NCBI GenBank assembly: GCA_023055355.1
Contig: JALJCS010000029.1
Coordinates: 2,852,001-2,916,000 of the forward strand
Origin: Agelaius tricolor
Taxonomy: Eukaryota; Chordata; Aves; Passeriformes; Icteridae
Direction: 5' to 3'
Length of the DNA stretch: 64,000 bases
In this document: piece after piece, positions 42,401-57,400 of the stretch
Numbering within the stretch: position 1 is the first letter of the stretch
How the letters are laid out: every line of letters begins with the position of its first letter
Translations under genes and position numbers: made by a program
The notes under the pieces: model-generated
What the model was told of the DNA's origin: nothing
The model's database searches: none
The model's input: only the letters and a program-made list of their open reading frames with translations

Positions 42401-45393
42401 CACCTGGACACAGAATTCGGCCCCGGGGTGTGGCAGGAGGGTTTCCAGGCGGCGGGTGGCTCCGTCCACTGTCCTGTTGGTGGGATGCTGCCAGCCCTCA
42501 CCCATTGACCAGACCTGGCAGGCACCAAGAGGATGTGTCCCTTTAGATGATTAGCCTTGATGGCCCCCCCTGTGGATGGACCCCCTTGGATGGACTCCTT
42601 CAGATGAACATCCCTTGATGGATCCCCGATGGACAGATTCACTTGGATGGGTGCCCTTAGATAAATCTCCTTGATGGACTCTCCTTGGATGGGCTCCCTT
42701 GCATGCCCCGAGGATGGACCTCCTTGTGTGAAAACTGTTTGGATGGACTCCCATTGATTTGATGGACCTCCCCTTTGGAAGGACCCCCTTGGCTGAATCC
42801 CCCAGGCTGGACTCCTTTGCATGAACTCCCTTGGATGCCACTAGACAGATGCCCTGGGAGAGACCTCCCCCTTGGTTGGCCTTTTTGGATGAACCCCTCC
42901 TGGACAGACTCCTTGGATGGTGGTGCCCCCCTTAGACAGACCCCCACCTTTGACAGGCTCCCTTTTTGGATGGATCCCCTCGGATTGACCCTCCCTGCCC
43001 AGAAGACCCCAGCCCTGCCCCCTTGCCCCACTGCCCCAAACCTGGTAGCCCCGGATGACGCCATTGTGTGCTTCAGGAGGAGGTGGCTCCCAGCTCACGA
43101 CCATGGTGCCGTTCCCTGCCTCAGCCTGGCTGATGGTGACACGCTGGGGCGCTGCACTGGGCACTGCCAGGACAGGGATGCTGAGACCCCTGGGACCCCC
43201 AGCCAACCTCCCCACCACCACCCAGACATCCCAGGGGACACACGACGCACCTTCTTCGGGTATCCAGAGGTGCCTGCTGTTGCTGTCTGAGCCCTGGGTC
43301 CCTCCGGTGTAGGGTCGGACCTTGAACTCGTACTTGTAGCCCCTGCGGAGGGCGGGGATGACGGCGCTGAGCTCCCTGCCTGCATCGTGCTGGACCCAGG
43401 AGGTGGCGACCGGGAGCAGGCTGCGGTACAGCACCACGTACCCCACGGGCACCGGCACCGGCATCAGCATCTGGAGGAGAAGGGAAGGATCCCAAGGTAA
43501 GGTGGGACACGGGGATGTGTCCGGCCCCCCCTCCCCGGGGAGCGGCAGCACACGAACCTGCCAGCGGAGCTGCACAGCAGCAGTGGGCAGGGCAGTGCCG
43601 TTGTCCAGGTGCAGCCGCACGGCCAGCAGGTCCCGCGGGGCTGAGTCCTGCGGGCCCGTGGCCAGCCGGTCTGTGAGGCAGAAGAAAGCAAATGGCAGCA
43701 CCAGGCAGGACCAAGGCACCTGCCGTGACGCCCCCTGAGATACCTGCACATGGAGATCCTGATGTTTACCTGGATGGACTCACTCTAATGAACCCTTTTG
43801 GACAGACACCCTTTGATGGGTTTGTCTTGAATGGACCCCTCTTGGAGGAGCCCCCTTTGATGTGTTCCACCTGGGGACATGGGATAGAATCCCATGATAC
43901 ATCCCTGTGATATGTCCCTCTTAGATGGATCCTTTGGATGGATATTTCTTGTTCTATCCTCCTTTAATGTACTTCCACCTTCCACAGATCCCCTTAAATA
44001 GATCCTCTTGGAGGAACCAGGTTGGCTGGATCCCCTTTAAGTGGGTGATCTTGAATGAATCCCCTTGGATGGACTCCCACCTCAATGCATTTCCTTAGCT
44101 GGATCCACTTACACGGATGGATCCTGTTGGATGGATGTGTTTAGATGGACATACCTTTGGAAGTTCTCCCTTTGATGGATCCCCTCAAATGACTCAGCTG
44201 GATGGACTTTATTTGATGGATGATGGCTGATGGATGATGGATGGCCTTGGGTGGACCCCCATGGACAGACTGCCCTGGGATGGACCCCACTAGATGGACC
44301 CTGTCAGATGGATCCCCTTGCATGAACCCCAAGATGTCCCTGGGTGCCTGTGGTGGTGGAGGCACGGAGGTGCCAGCACTGACCCTGCACGTGCAGGACG
44401 GTGGTGGCGGCGGCGGTGCCCAGCTGGCTCTGCGCTGTGCACACGTACGCGCCGGCGTCGGCGGGCGTCACGGCATAGAGGCGCAGAGTGTGCTCCCGGT
44501 CCACCTCGTGCCTGCGGGTCACCAGCTCTCCATCAGCCTCATCCCCATGCCAGGGATGGGACCTCTCCCCCCTGTCACCACCTACCTGCCCCAGGGCAGG
44601 TCCCCGTGCTCCTTGTGCCACTGCACCTGCGGCGCTGGGTCACCTCGGGCGCTGCAACCCAGCTCCACGGTGCTGCCAGGCACCGCCATGGCATCGCTGG
44701 GGTGCCGCACGATGCTTGGCTTCTCTGCAGGGGGACATCAAGGACATGGCACCATGGCTGGGTGCGAGGTGCCCACCAGCTGTGGGAGACCCTTGGCTTA
44801 CCCAGCACAGAGACGCGGGCGCCCCGGCTCTCCCTCCTGCCTGCCGCGTTGGCCGCCACACAGATGTAGAGACCGGAGTCGCTCCGTTGTGCCGATGCCA
44901 CCTGCAACTTCCCCTTGGTGACCGTGTACCTGCCACCTACCAAGTCCAGGGTCACCCCGTCCTTCTTCCAGGTAATGTAGGGCTCGGGGTACCCCAAGGG
45001 GGGGACACAATCCAGCTCCAATGCTTGTCCCGCTGTGGTCACCAAATCACCCGGCTGCAGGCGGAAATTGTCCCGCAGCACTGCGGTGGGGAGGGCACAT
45101 TGTGGGTGGGGGGAACAGGAATTTCTGGTGTCTCCCCACCTGCACTACCCACCCACCAGGTGTCCTTACCAGCTGGAGTTTGGGGTGCCGTGGCCACACT
45201 GGGGAGGCGGCAGCCTGTCGGGTGACAAGGAGGTGGGGGAATGCCAGTAGGTGCCCCAAGAGGGTCTGAGACCTGGGGTGGGGCAGGGGCAGGGTTAAGT
45301 GGATTTTGTCCCCCGTGGGCTGCACTCACCTCCGCGGTGCAGGGCGGCGAGGCAGAGCCCCAGGCCCAGCGCTGTCTCCCAGCCGCCCGCCAT
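38183..45393 (-). CDS. ROBO4: ROBO4, 15 coding exons, with a decapeptide array and one frame break
   Basis: Roundabout receptor 4, an endothelial single-pass receptor for vascular stability. Fifteen exons with matching phases give about 1287 aa if one base missing near 39.80 kb is allowed for (human about 1007). Order: signal peptide [20 protein letters not shown], Ig2-type and Ig3-type domains (about 22-203), two fibronectin III domains (about 204-412), membrane helix [20 protein letters not shown], then a tail with [13 protein letters not shown] and SSLSSRLLG, and the conserved end [22 protein letters not shown] and WDWWKVLEV. Ig1 is absent. The tail has gained about 350 residues of 10-residue repeats and a 16-Glu run. 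Synteny and the tail motifs exclude ROBO1 to ROBO3. A pseudogene is unlikely because all other junctions and frames are intact. Confidence 0.93.
38536..39242 (-). mobile_element. ROBO4 last intron, AT-rich insert of probable LTR origin
   Basis: About 38625-39185 is AT-rich DNA, out of place in a GC-rich gene, bounded by TGTCTGGATTG on the left and CCTGGGTTTCCACA on the right, resembling a bird LTR. No target duplication is clear and there is no second copy in this window. Confidence 0.35.
39243..39580 (-). CDS. ROBO4: ROBO4 exon 14
   Basis: [20 protein letters not shown], 16 consecutive Glu, then [20 protein letters not shown] and [11 protein letters not shown]. No splice acceptor precedes the purine-rich Glu run, so it is read as coding. 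Donor GGGG|GTGAGT, phase 1. Confidence 0.92.
39659..40842 (-). CDS. ROBO4: ROBO4 exon 13 with coding minisatellite
   Basis: Acceptor CACCTGCAG|GTCCCC (40842) joins exon 12 in phase and opens into the array: [20 protein letters not shown]. Thirty-four 10-residue units follow in one frame (40814 down to about 39800). The exon ends with [27 protein letters not shown], a conserved ROBO4-type segment, in a frame one base away. Exon length 1184 gives the wrong phase for exon 14 by one base. Confidence 0.75.
39748..40814 (-). repeat. ROBO4: 30-bp minisatellite, about 35.5 units, inside ROBO4
   Basis: Unit on the minus strand resembles ATGTCCCCAGCCACCAGGCA plus CCCAAGGAC and codes for MSPATRHPKD. 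Units are diverged from one another yet keep exactly 30 bp from 40814 to about 39806. S/T-P and basic-Pro-K/R-D positions are the best conserved. Confidence 0.95.
40927..41218 (-). CDS. ROBO4: ROBO4 exon 12
   Basis: [20 protein letters not shown], followed by Pro/Ser-rich sequence ending HAWHPPVT. Phase 2 end at ACACG|GTGAGT. Confidence 0.88.
41299..41475 (-). CDS. ROBO4: ROBO4 exon 11
   Basis: [20 protein letters not shown] to APWERVRKR. Acceptor CTTACTCTTCCAG, donor AGAG|GTGGGT, phase 1. Confidence 0.88.
41476..41899 (-). other. ROBO4 intron 10
   Basis: 424 bp, GC-rich, with loose GGGGTCCCATGGCA repetition. No exon seen. Confidence 0.7.
41900..42030 (-). CDS. ROBO4: ROBO4 exon 10 (conserved juxtamembrane tail)
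   Basis: [38 protein letters not shown], the conserved ROBO4 tail signature. Donor TCCA|GTGAGC. Confidence 0.93.
42113..42263 (-). CDS. ROBO4: ROBO4 exon 9 (transmembrane)
   Basis: Juxtamembrane [12 protein letters not shown], helix [20 protein letters not shown], then [13 protein letters not shown]. Phase 2 end. Confidence 0.95.
42343..42514 (-). CDS. ROBO4: ROBO4 exon 8 (FN3-2, end)
   Basis: [40 protein letters not shown]. Donor CTGG|GTAGGA. Confidence 0.95.
42525..43005 (-). repeat. GATGGA-type minisatellite, ROBO4 intron 7
   Basis: Same family of TTGGATGGACTCCCTTGGAT units as in intron 4, filling most of 42515..43041. Confidence 0.88.
43042..43163 (-). CDS. ROBO4: ROBO4 exon 7 (FN3-2, start)
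   Basis: [36 protein letters not shown]. Phase 0 end. Confidence 0.96.
43251..43470 (-). CDS. ROBO4: ROBO4 exon 6 (FN3-1, end)
   Basis: [45 protein letters not shown]. Donor GTGCGT. Confidence 0.95.
43558..43670 (-). CDS. ROBO4: ROBO4 exon 5 (FN3-1, start)
   Basis: [25 protein letters not shown]; phase 0 end at CAG|GTTCGT. Confidence 0.93.
43740..44340 (-). repeat. GATGGA-type minisatellite, ROBO4 intron 4
   Basis: Imperfect CCTTGGATGGACTCC / TTGATGGATCCCC repeats fill the intron 43671..44383. Confidence 0.88.
44384..44511 (-). CDS. ROBO4: ROBO4 exon 4 (Ig3-type, second half)
   Basis: [31 protein letters not shown]. Donor CAGG|GTCAGT is slightly weak. Confidence 0.92.
44586..44724 (-). 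CDS. ROBO4: ROBO4 exon 3 (Ig3-type, first half)
   Basis: [39 protein letters not shown]. Its phase-2 end matches the ROBO3 exon 5/6 border exactly. Confidence 0.93.
44802..45080 (-). CDS. ROBO4: ROBO4 exon 2 (Ig2-type domain)
   Basis: [20 protein letters not shown] to GARVSVL, homologous to ROBO3 exons 3-4, which start [15 protein letters not shown]. Here it is one exon. Confidence 0.95.
45330..45393 (-). CDS. ROBO4: ROBO4 exon 1 (signal peptide)
   Basis: ATG at 45393, 21 codons of hydrophobic leader, donor GGAG|GTGAGT, phase 1. Confidence 0.92.
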
Positions 45394-45720
45394 GCCGGCC
45401 CTGGCCAGCCTCCCCGTTTCCTCCCGAAATCCCGGTTCCTCCCGCCCGCACCGGGGCTGGATCCGGCTCCGGATGGGGGGGTACAATAGCCGGATGTGGG
45501 GGCCGGGAAATGCCGGGGGGGGGGGGAAGGCGGCGGTGAACACAAACATCTCAGCCATCCTGGGGCAGTGGGAGTGCCCGGCCACGGTGGCACCCGGAGA
45601 CAGCAGTGTGGGGGACACCAGCAGTTAATGAATTTAATTAGTCAGAATAAATTCCCCTTTTCCTTCGCCATGTTCAGAGGAAGACAAATTAAGAAGAAAT
45701 GGGCTTTCAGCTGAGGATGC
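45394..45720 (-). promoter_or_regulatory. ROBO4 upstream region
   Basis: GC-rich promoter side with several GGAA cores on the minus strand (GGAAACG, GGAACCG near 45415-45440), a G-run at 45513 and TAATTA at 45635. ETS control of ROBO4 is known in mammals; here it is an inference. Confidence 0.4.
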
Positions 45721-45911
45721 CATCGGTAGGTGCCAGAGGGAATAGCCCAAGGTCTCCCATGCATTAAAGTGCCAGTTTGAGTGCCAGCCAGCTGCGTTGG
45801 GTCTATGTGGTCTTCCCTGTCAGCCACTTCTCATGTGTCCCCCCACCCTGGGTGACCCCTGTCCAACAAAGACACCCAAGGGTGCCACCACCATTCGGGT
45901 AGTACGTTTAG

Positions 45912-45917
45912 TTTATT
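45912..45917 (-). terminator. Polyadenylation signal of HEPACAM
   Basis: AATAAA on the minus strand (CCAATAAAC), the first canonical signal downstream of the HEPACAM stop, giving a 3' UTR of about 1.4 kb. Confidence 0.65.
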
Positions 45918-46199
45918 GGTTAGTAGTGCACCCCGAGCACTCCGGGGTGCCCCGGCACCCACCCCGGGTGCCCCAGGGCCTGGCTTGCTTGGCCGGCCAC
46001 TCTGTGCTTTTCATCCTAAACCTATTTCCCATGAAGGCTTGGGGAGAGACAGCGCTGTGTGCCCCAAAACCGGGGGATTTTCACAGAAAATCCTACCATG
46101 GCAAAGGGGCAATGCTTGGACCAGGGCTTCCAGCCCACATTTAAGGGACAGTGCAGCTGGGAAGCTGGGGAGCAGGAGGGAGCCCCCTGTTTGGACTGC

Positions 46200-47090
46200 C
46201 TGATGCATGTTGTGCCCTTGGGCGAGCTTGTGTGCCAGTGCATGTCCTACTCCATGCATGGGGGCTGTGCCACGACAGGCACTGTGCTCTCGCACACACG
46301 TGTGCATGCAGAGTTGCTGGGTGTGCAGTGTGTGCGCTCCCCGTGTGCGTGTGCACACCCCAAGCATGCTCAGCTGCTGTGTGCTCGCTCTCTCCACACA
46401 CATCACACACACCCTGTGCAAGCACAGCACACACTCTTCGCACACTCACTGCAGGCTCCACGCATGCGGAGGTGCAGCCAGCACTGCAGGTTCACTCTTG
46501 TGCATGCTCTGAGCACACTCAGCTGCTCGCTTTGTGCACACTCTTTCCACACACACCATGCATGCTCTGTGTGTGCCTCGTGCAAGCACTGCACACACCC
46601 TCTGTGCTCACCCTCTTTGCACGCTCGCCACGTGCTGTGTGCATGTCCCGTGCAAATGCTGTGTGCGTGTTCCCTCCCCACGCTCCCTGCACACTCTGCA
46701 CAGGCACTCTCTGCATGGACTCTGTGCATGCTTGCACACACACGCAGGGCTGGCACGCTCACAGAGGCCATGCAGGCTCAGTGGACAATCTGCACACACC
46801 ATAAACACTCTGTGCACACTCTGCAGCCTTAGCTGCACGCTCCGTGTGTGTTCTCTCCACGTGTTCTCTTGCATGCTCTGTGCATCCTCTTCGCACACTG
46901 TGTGCACACTTGCTGCACACCCTCGTGCCTGCCCCCATGTGCACAGTCCATGTGCCCTCCTGCACGCCCCATGCACATGTGCGGTGCTCCAACGCTCCCT
47001 CTGCATGCTCCATGCACCTCTGGCACACTCCGTGCACTGATCGCATGTTCTCTCTGCACACGCGTGTGCACACTCGTCCCGGCGAGAAAG
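46200..47090 (-). repeat. GCACACTC/TGCATG repeat in HEPACAM 3' UTR
   Basis: About 900 bp of imperfect repeats such as GTGCATGCTCTGTGCACACT. Long Cys/His/Met-rich frames on both strands come from the repeat and are not genes. Confidence 0.85.
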
Positions 47091-47303
47091 CCATTAAAGC
47101 GATGCCCCAGGAAGATGGGGGACGGAAGAGGGGAGCTCTGGGTGGGATCAATAGGAAATTAGTGACTTTACGCCGAGCAGAATGACGCCCAGTGGTGGAG
47201 CAGGGCTGTGCCGGTGTCCCCGCTCGCTCGGCGGCGGCAGCGTGGCCGTGCTGGTGTCCCTGCCCCTTGCACGCTGCCACCAAAGCGCGCACAGTCCCGG
47301 TGC

Positions 47304-52375
<5,072 letters not shown>

Positions 52376-52474
52376 TTCGGGCAGGCTCGCCCCCCGAATT
52401 GCTCCGCTTCCCCACTCCGGGCACGTCCCTCGGAGCTCCCGGCTTGGCGCTTCGCCCGGCTAATTTATTTTTTT

Positions 52475-52477
<3 letters not shown>

Positions 52478-52515
<38 letters not shown>
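52478..52515. repeat. Poly-T run (poly-A on the HEPACAM strand)
   Basis: Uninterrupted T run of nearly 40 bp about 100 bp upstream of the HEPACAM start codon, so in its 5' UTR or proximal promoter. Confidence 0.95.
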
Positions 52516-52516
<1 letters not shown>

Positions 52517-53440
52517 TTCTTTCCTTTCTCAATAGAGCCCTGTGTCCTGGTGGCTTTCGCCTCCTCGGAGGCCTCGAGCTGACATTTATTTGAGGAAAAA
52601 CCACTCAGATTTGCAATTTTTTTCCCCGCTTACAGACCCCCAGTTCCATGTTTTCCCAGTCCCCGGGACACACTTGGAGTGGGGGGCATCACCCCACCGA
52701 GCCCAGCTGAGGTTTGCCGTCCCCTCTGTGGACAATCCAATGGGATTTTGGGCTCTGAGCACCCCATTCAGCTAAACTGGGGTTTTCCTCAGGAGGGGTG
52801 TTTTGCAAAACTGAACCCCCGCCCCAAAAAAGCTATCCCCGCTTTTTTTTTTTTCTTTCTTTCCCCTCTTCCCAGGCTCTAAAGCGAAGCCCGGTGGCAT
52901 CCAGGCTTCATTCCAACTCCATGCCAATTAGCGCTAGTTCCCCGGGCACCGCTGAATAGGGCAGCGGGATGTGAGGCAGGATGCCCGGAGCCATTTCCCA
53001 CCCCCCTCCCCAGCCCTGCCGGGCTCGTCACCCCAGTGAGCCACCGCCCACCCTCCCGGGGGTCTCCGGGACCCCAAAAGGGGTCGATGCCTCCGAGCAT
53101 CCTGTCCCAGAGGGAGGGACATGCTCTGGGGGAGATGGGGGATGGTACAGACGGAGTTTTGGGGAGACATTAAGGGAGGAAGATGCTTTGGGGTCACGCT
53201 ATGGGGAGGTGCTTTGGGGGATGCTGTATGGAGATGTTCTAAGGGGATATTCGGACGGGGTCAGGGATGCTGTAAGGATACTTGGGAGCGACTCGCACGG
53301 GCATGCTGTGTGTGGGGTGTTCCAGGAATGCTCAGGGGGCAGTTTCAGGGATGCTCTGAGGCAGACACGGTTCCTCCACCCCCTTTCCATCGGAGGCGGG
53401 ACTCGAACCAGTGACCTCAGAACCGTGAGGGGCTGGGGCT
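52516..53440. other. Intergenic spacer HEPACAM-CCDC15
   Basis: Divergent intergenic DNA. Weak repetition GGGGATGCTGTAT at 53130-53350 and a tRNA B-box-like sequence at 53399. No protein gene seen. Confidence 0.6.
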
Positions 53441-53830
53441 GGGGGCGGCCGGCGGTTGGCTATGGCGGGGGGCGGGGCTTGAGGCGAGGCGGGGGCGAGG
53501 ATGGGCGTGGCCGCGGGGCCTGAGGGCGTGACCGGGACTTTTGGGGGCGTGACCAGGATGCGACCGGGGCGTGGCCGGGGCGTTACCGGGTCTCTCTGGG
53601 GCGTGGCCGGGGCGTGGCCGTCTGGCGGAAGTGGCGCCAGGATTCAAAGCTGCGGTGGCGGCGGAAGTGGACGTTGGTGCGGCCTGAGGGGCTCCGGCGG
53701 GCTCGGCGAGGGGGATTTACGGGGGGAATTACGGGGAATGAAGGTGCAGAGGCCTCCGGAGGCGTTTGGGGGATACGGGAGGATGCGCCCGAGGCCGTGG
53801 GGCAGTGCCCAGGGGCGGGTGAGGGGTGAG
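53440..53830 (+). promoter_or_regulatory. CCDC15 CpG-rich promoter / noncoding first exon
   Basis: CpG-rich with GGGCGTGGCC repeats and two ETS-like GCGGAAGTGG sites (near 53625 and 53660). A noncoding exon likely ends near GGGCG|GTGAGG at about 53817, since the ATG-bearing exon has its own acceptor. Confidence 0.5.
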
Positions 53831-54014
53831 GAGGGGCTGGTTGGGATGGGGGGCGGTGGAGTTCGGGTACCGGGAGATCGGAATGCGTGGGGGGCAGTGG
53901 GGAGAGAAGAGAAGGGGTGCAGCGATGGGGCAGAGGGGCTGTCAGCCGCCATGGGCTGGGGGTCCCGCTCGGAGCTGCCGGAGGGCAGCGCGGGGAGAGG
54001 CAGGAGGGCGCTGG

Positions 54015-54235
54015 GCAGCAGGAGCTGGGGTGGGTGCGGGTTGGGGTGCAGGAGCTGGGGCAGGTGCGGGTTGGGCAGCGGGAGCTGGGAGCAGGTGCGG
54101 GTTGGGCAGCGGGAGCTGGGGCAGGTGCGGGTTGGGCTGCGGGAGCTGGGGGCAGGTGCGGGTTGGGCTGCGGGAGCTGGGGCCAGGTGCGGGTTGGGTA
54201 GCAGGAGCTGGGCAGGTGCGGGTTGGGGTCCGGAA
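54015..54235 (+). repeat. GGAGCTGGGGCAGGTGCGGG minisatellite, CCDC15 intron 1
   Basis: About seven units of 28-32 bp (GCAGGTGCGGGTTGGGCAGC and variants), ending just before the exon 2 acceptor. Not coding. Confidence 0.93.
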
Positions 54236-54264
54236 CACCCCCTGAGCTCTGCTCCCGTCCCCAG

Positions 54265-54420
54265 GGCCGGGCCCGCGGCGGTGCCGGGATGGGGCTGCCC
54301 TCGAAGGGGCCGGGGCAGCCCCCGCAGCGGCGCTGGCGGGCGCTGGCCGAGAGGAACCAGAGCGTGGCAGCCGTGGGCGCCTGGGTGGAGAGCGGGCCCG
54401 GGCAGCAGAGCCCGGCCTTT
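54265..54420 (+). CDS. CCDC15: CCDC15 exon with start codon
   Basis: Acceptor CGTCCCCAG|GGCC; ATG at 54289; encodes RRWRALAERNQSVAAVGAWV ESGPGQQSPAF; donor CTTT|GTGAGT. Coding part 132 nt. Confidence 0.82.
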
Positions 54421-57400
54421 GTGAGTGCACCGAGGGCACCGTGTGCCGGGGCTTGAACCCTTCAGTGGGCCAGTAACACCCCCAGCCGGGCCAGAGCCAA
54501 AGGGGATCTTTTTCACAGCCTGAGGGCGGTCAGGAGCATGGCTCCTAAAAATAATAATTTGTTTTAATGTGATTTAGCGGGGTCAGAAGCTGCTGTGATG
54601 TCCATGTAGTTTGGCCTCCCCTTTGCACAAGCCCTCTGTTTTGTGGAGATAAACAAAACTCTACAACTTTGTGAAAGTTGTAAAGCTGGTATGTTTATTA
54701 CAGTGTATTTATTACCGGTATGTTTATTACAGTGTATTTATTACCGGTATGTTTATTACAGCGCTGGACACATGTAGAGATTACTCTCTTTAAAAGACAT
54801 GTGTACTTTTGGGGACTTCACGTCTCTTTTTATTTTCTTCTCAAATACATATGCATACAATTTCACAATAGGTTCATACATATTCATTTTTACAAATTTC
54901 ACATGACATTTGCTGCTAGTTCTTCTTTATCAGAAAGAATTCCTAGGTCAGGTTGACCTGCTCTCACAGTAGTCTCTGTTTCTCTTTATCACTTTCTGTC
55001 TTTTTTCTCTTTGTCTTTCACTGAAGCAGTTTCTCTGAGCTTAGGCTTTTTTGCAGTCAGGCTAAATAATTATGTTTTCAAACTACACACTTAACTCAAA
55101 GATGTACATTTCACTTAAATCAAAATGGATTTCTACTCTGGAGAATTTCTACTTTGTCTCACCTTAACATCTCTCTGGATGGATCCCCCTCCAATAAACT
55201 GTGTTTTTTGAGGAGAAATGCATCAATTTTAAACATCAGTCAGGTGGGGCACCCAGCCAGTGCTGCTTCTCGCTTTTCCACTCATCCCTTAAGGATGTCA
55301 GGGAGTCAAGATTTTATTCTGTGTTGCTGATTTTAAAAACAATTAAAAGATTAAGCTGAGTGTTTCAGGGTCTGGAGCCAATCTCTACTGTACCCTGTTA
55401 GAAACACATAAGGAAATCTTGATGGATGCTTATCTCAGGGATTTCTGTTTTGAGGGTTATTCTAAGAGGACTAAAAGTGCATTAAATATTGGATGATGAG
55501 TTCAGTCCCCTGTAATTAATGTCTGAACATTATAGAAGCTCCTGCCCTTCTGAGATGATTTATTTCTAGATTGTAATTTAAATCCTGAAAGGCTGAGATA
55601 ATTTATGGAAATCAATCATCTCCATATTCCACAGGACTTCCATCTTGGCACTATGGAATTTCTGGGGGAGCTGATAGTTTCCTGACAGCTTCAGGGGGCC
55701 TGGATGCTCCTGGGGCTCCCCACGTGAGGCTTCCAGAGGTGAATGAAGCTGCCCAGGGTTATCTGAGCTTGTTTAATACACTTAATTAATCCATAGTAAT
55801 GCCTCATGCATCAGAGTTGCTGCTGAGGTGGGCAGTAGGTGAGCTGGCACTGGGCTGTTCCCTGGAGCACTCTCTTGGTTTTATCCCTAACAGGGTGGAT
55901 TTCTCCCCATCTTGGAGTTTTGTTGGGCTGTGCTGGCCCTGCTGTTCCAAGTTCATCTTGGGCCTCACCCTTTCCTCCATCCCCTCAGTCTCTGCTTTCT
56001 CTTGCTGTGTTGGCAGCCAGGAGAGCAGTGCTGTTTTAATTTAAGCCATGGTGGTGTTGCTTGGCAGAATTGCAAAGAAAACAAAATGGGATTTTTGGGT
56101 TTTTCAGGTCATTGCTCTTAATCTTTCACTTCAGATAGTAAAGACATTCTGAAGCAGTGCTGTGCTCTGTGAACTGCTTCCCTGATGTGCTTCCAGCCTT
56201 GCAGAACATCACCAGGATGAGGGGCTGGCCTGTTCCTGTGGATCCAGGCTTTGGATGGTTGAGCATCCTTTAATAGGAGCTGGGAGCTGCTCTGAGGGTC
56301 TCCTTTTTCTTTCCTTCCCTGTGTGTTGCAGAGAGGCAAAGGCAGAGGTGTGCTGCTCTGTATCTCTAGTCAAACTCAATCCAGCCCATAATAACCCAGT
56401 AGATATTGTCCAAGCTGTTATTCCACATATTTTGCAACAAAACATGAAGTTTGCTTTGGGTGCTGCTTGTCTCCCTGGTCACTCCGGGTGGGGGAAAAGG
56501 GAATCCAGGGACACAGGCTGCTCTAATGCTACAGTTTAACAAAACCCTGGTGAGATCTGCTTCTACCTCATCCAGGCTTCAGCATCCCGGGTGGAGGAGG
56601 AGCTGAAGGAGCAGCAGCAGCAGAAGGCAGCCAGCCTGAGGAGGTTCCAGGGCGAGGTGAGGCAGCGCGTGAACCGGCAGGCCAGGCTGCGCCGCAGGCT
56701 GGAGCTGCAGAAGGCCTACGAAGCAGTAAGTGAGGCTCTGTCAGGAGAAACTCCTCCAAACACAGCATAAACTGGGACAAACCCAAACACTGGAGCTTAA
56801 GTCAAGGTGTTAATGAGAAAAAATGAGAAAATCTGAGGTTTCAGACCCTGTGGTGGCAAACAGTGTCCAGGCTGGGTCAGCGTGACACTTTGGTTGGTGC
56901 TGGAGATGCTTTGAAGCCTCCCCAGGGAAAGGTTACTGGCTCCCTCAGGCAGCAGCAGAACAGAGTTCTGAAGCTCTCTGTGGAATTGCCTGGAGTTAAA
57001 AAACAGCCATGCAGGAGTTGGGAATGATGTGGATGTGTCCTAGCTGCCTTTGAAGCAAAGCAGTTTTTCTGCTGTTTCTTTTCCGATCCCTTTTCCAGAG
57101 CAGCCAAGTATTTTTCAAACAACACTTTCCCTCTGTCTCCACATTCCCTTTTCCCCCATGGGCTTCTTTTGGATTATCCTATGAATATATTTAATTCTTT
57201 CTATTCTCAAACAAGTGCTGGGGAGGCTTGCCAGGATCTGACTGTGGCAGAAAAGAGAATGCACTGACATGTCACCAGCTTTGGCCACCCTTGGGGTGTT
57301 TGGGCTGTTTCCATGGCTGGCTGGGGATGTCCTCATGTAACTCTGCCAGCTCCAAGCGGGAAGCCCGCAAATACCCTCAGCCCCAAAGAACCTGATGCTT

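Noticed and set aside
46059..47292. Several 150-250 codon frames on both strands
   Set aside because: Repeat-derived Cys/His-rich sequence in the HEPACAM 3' UTR.
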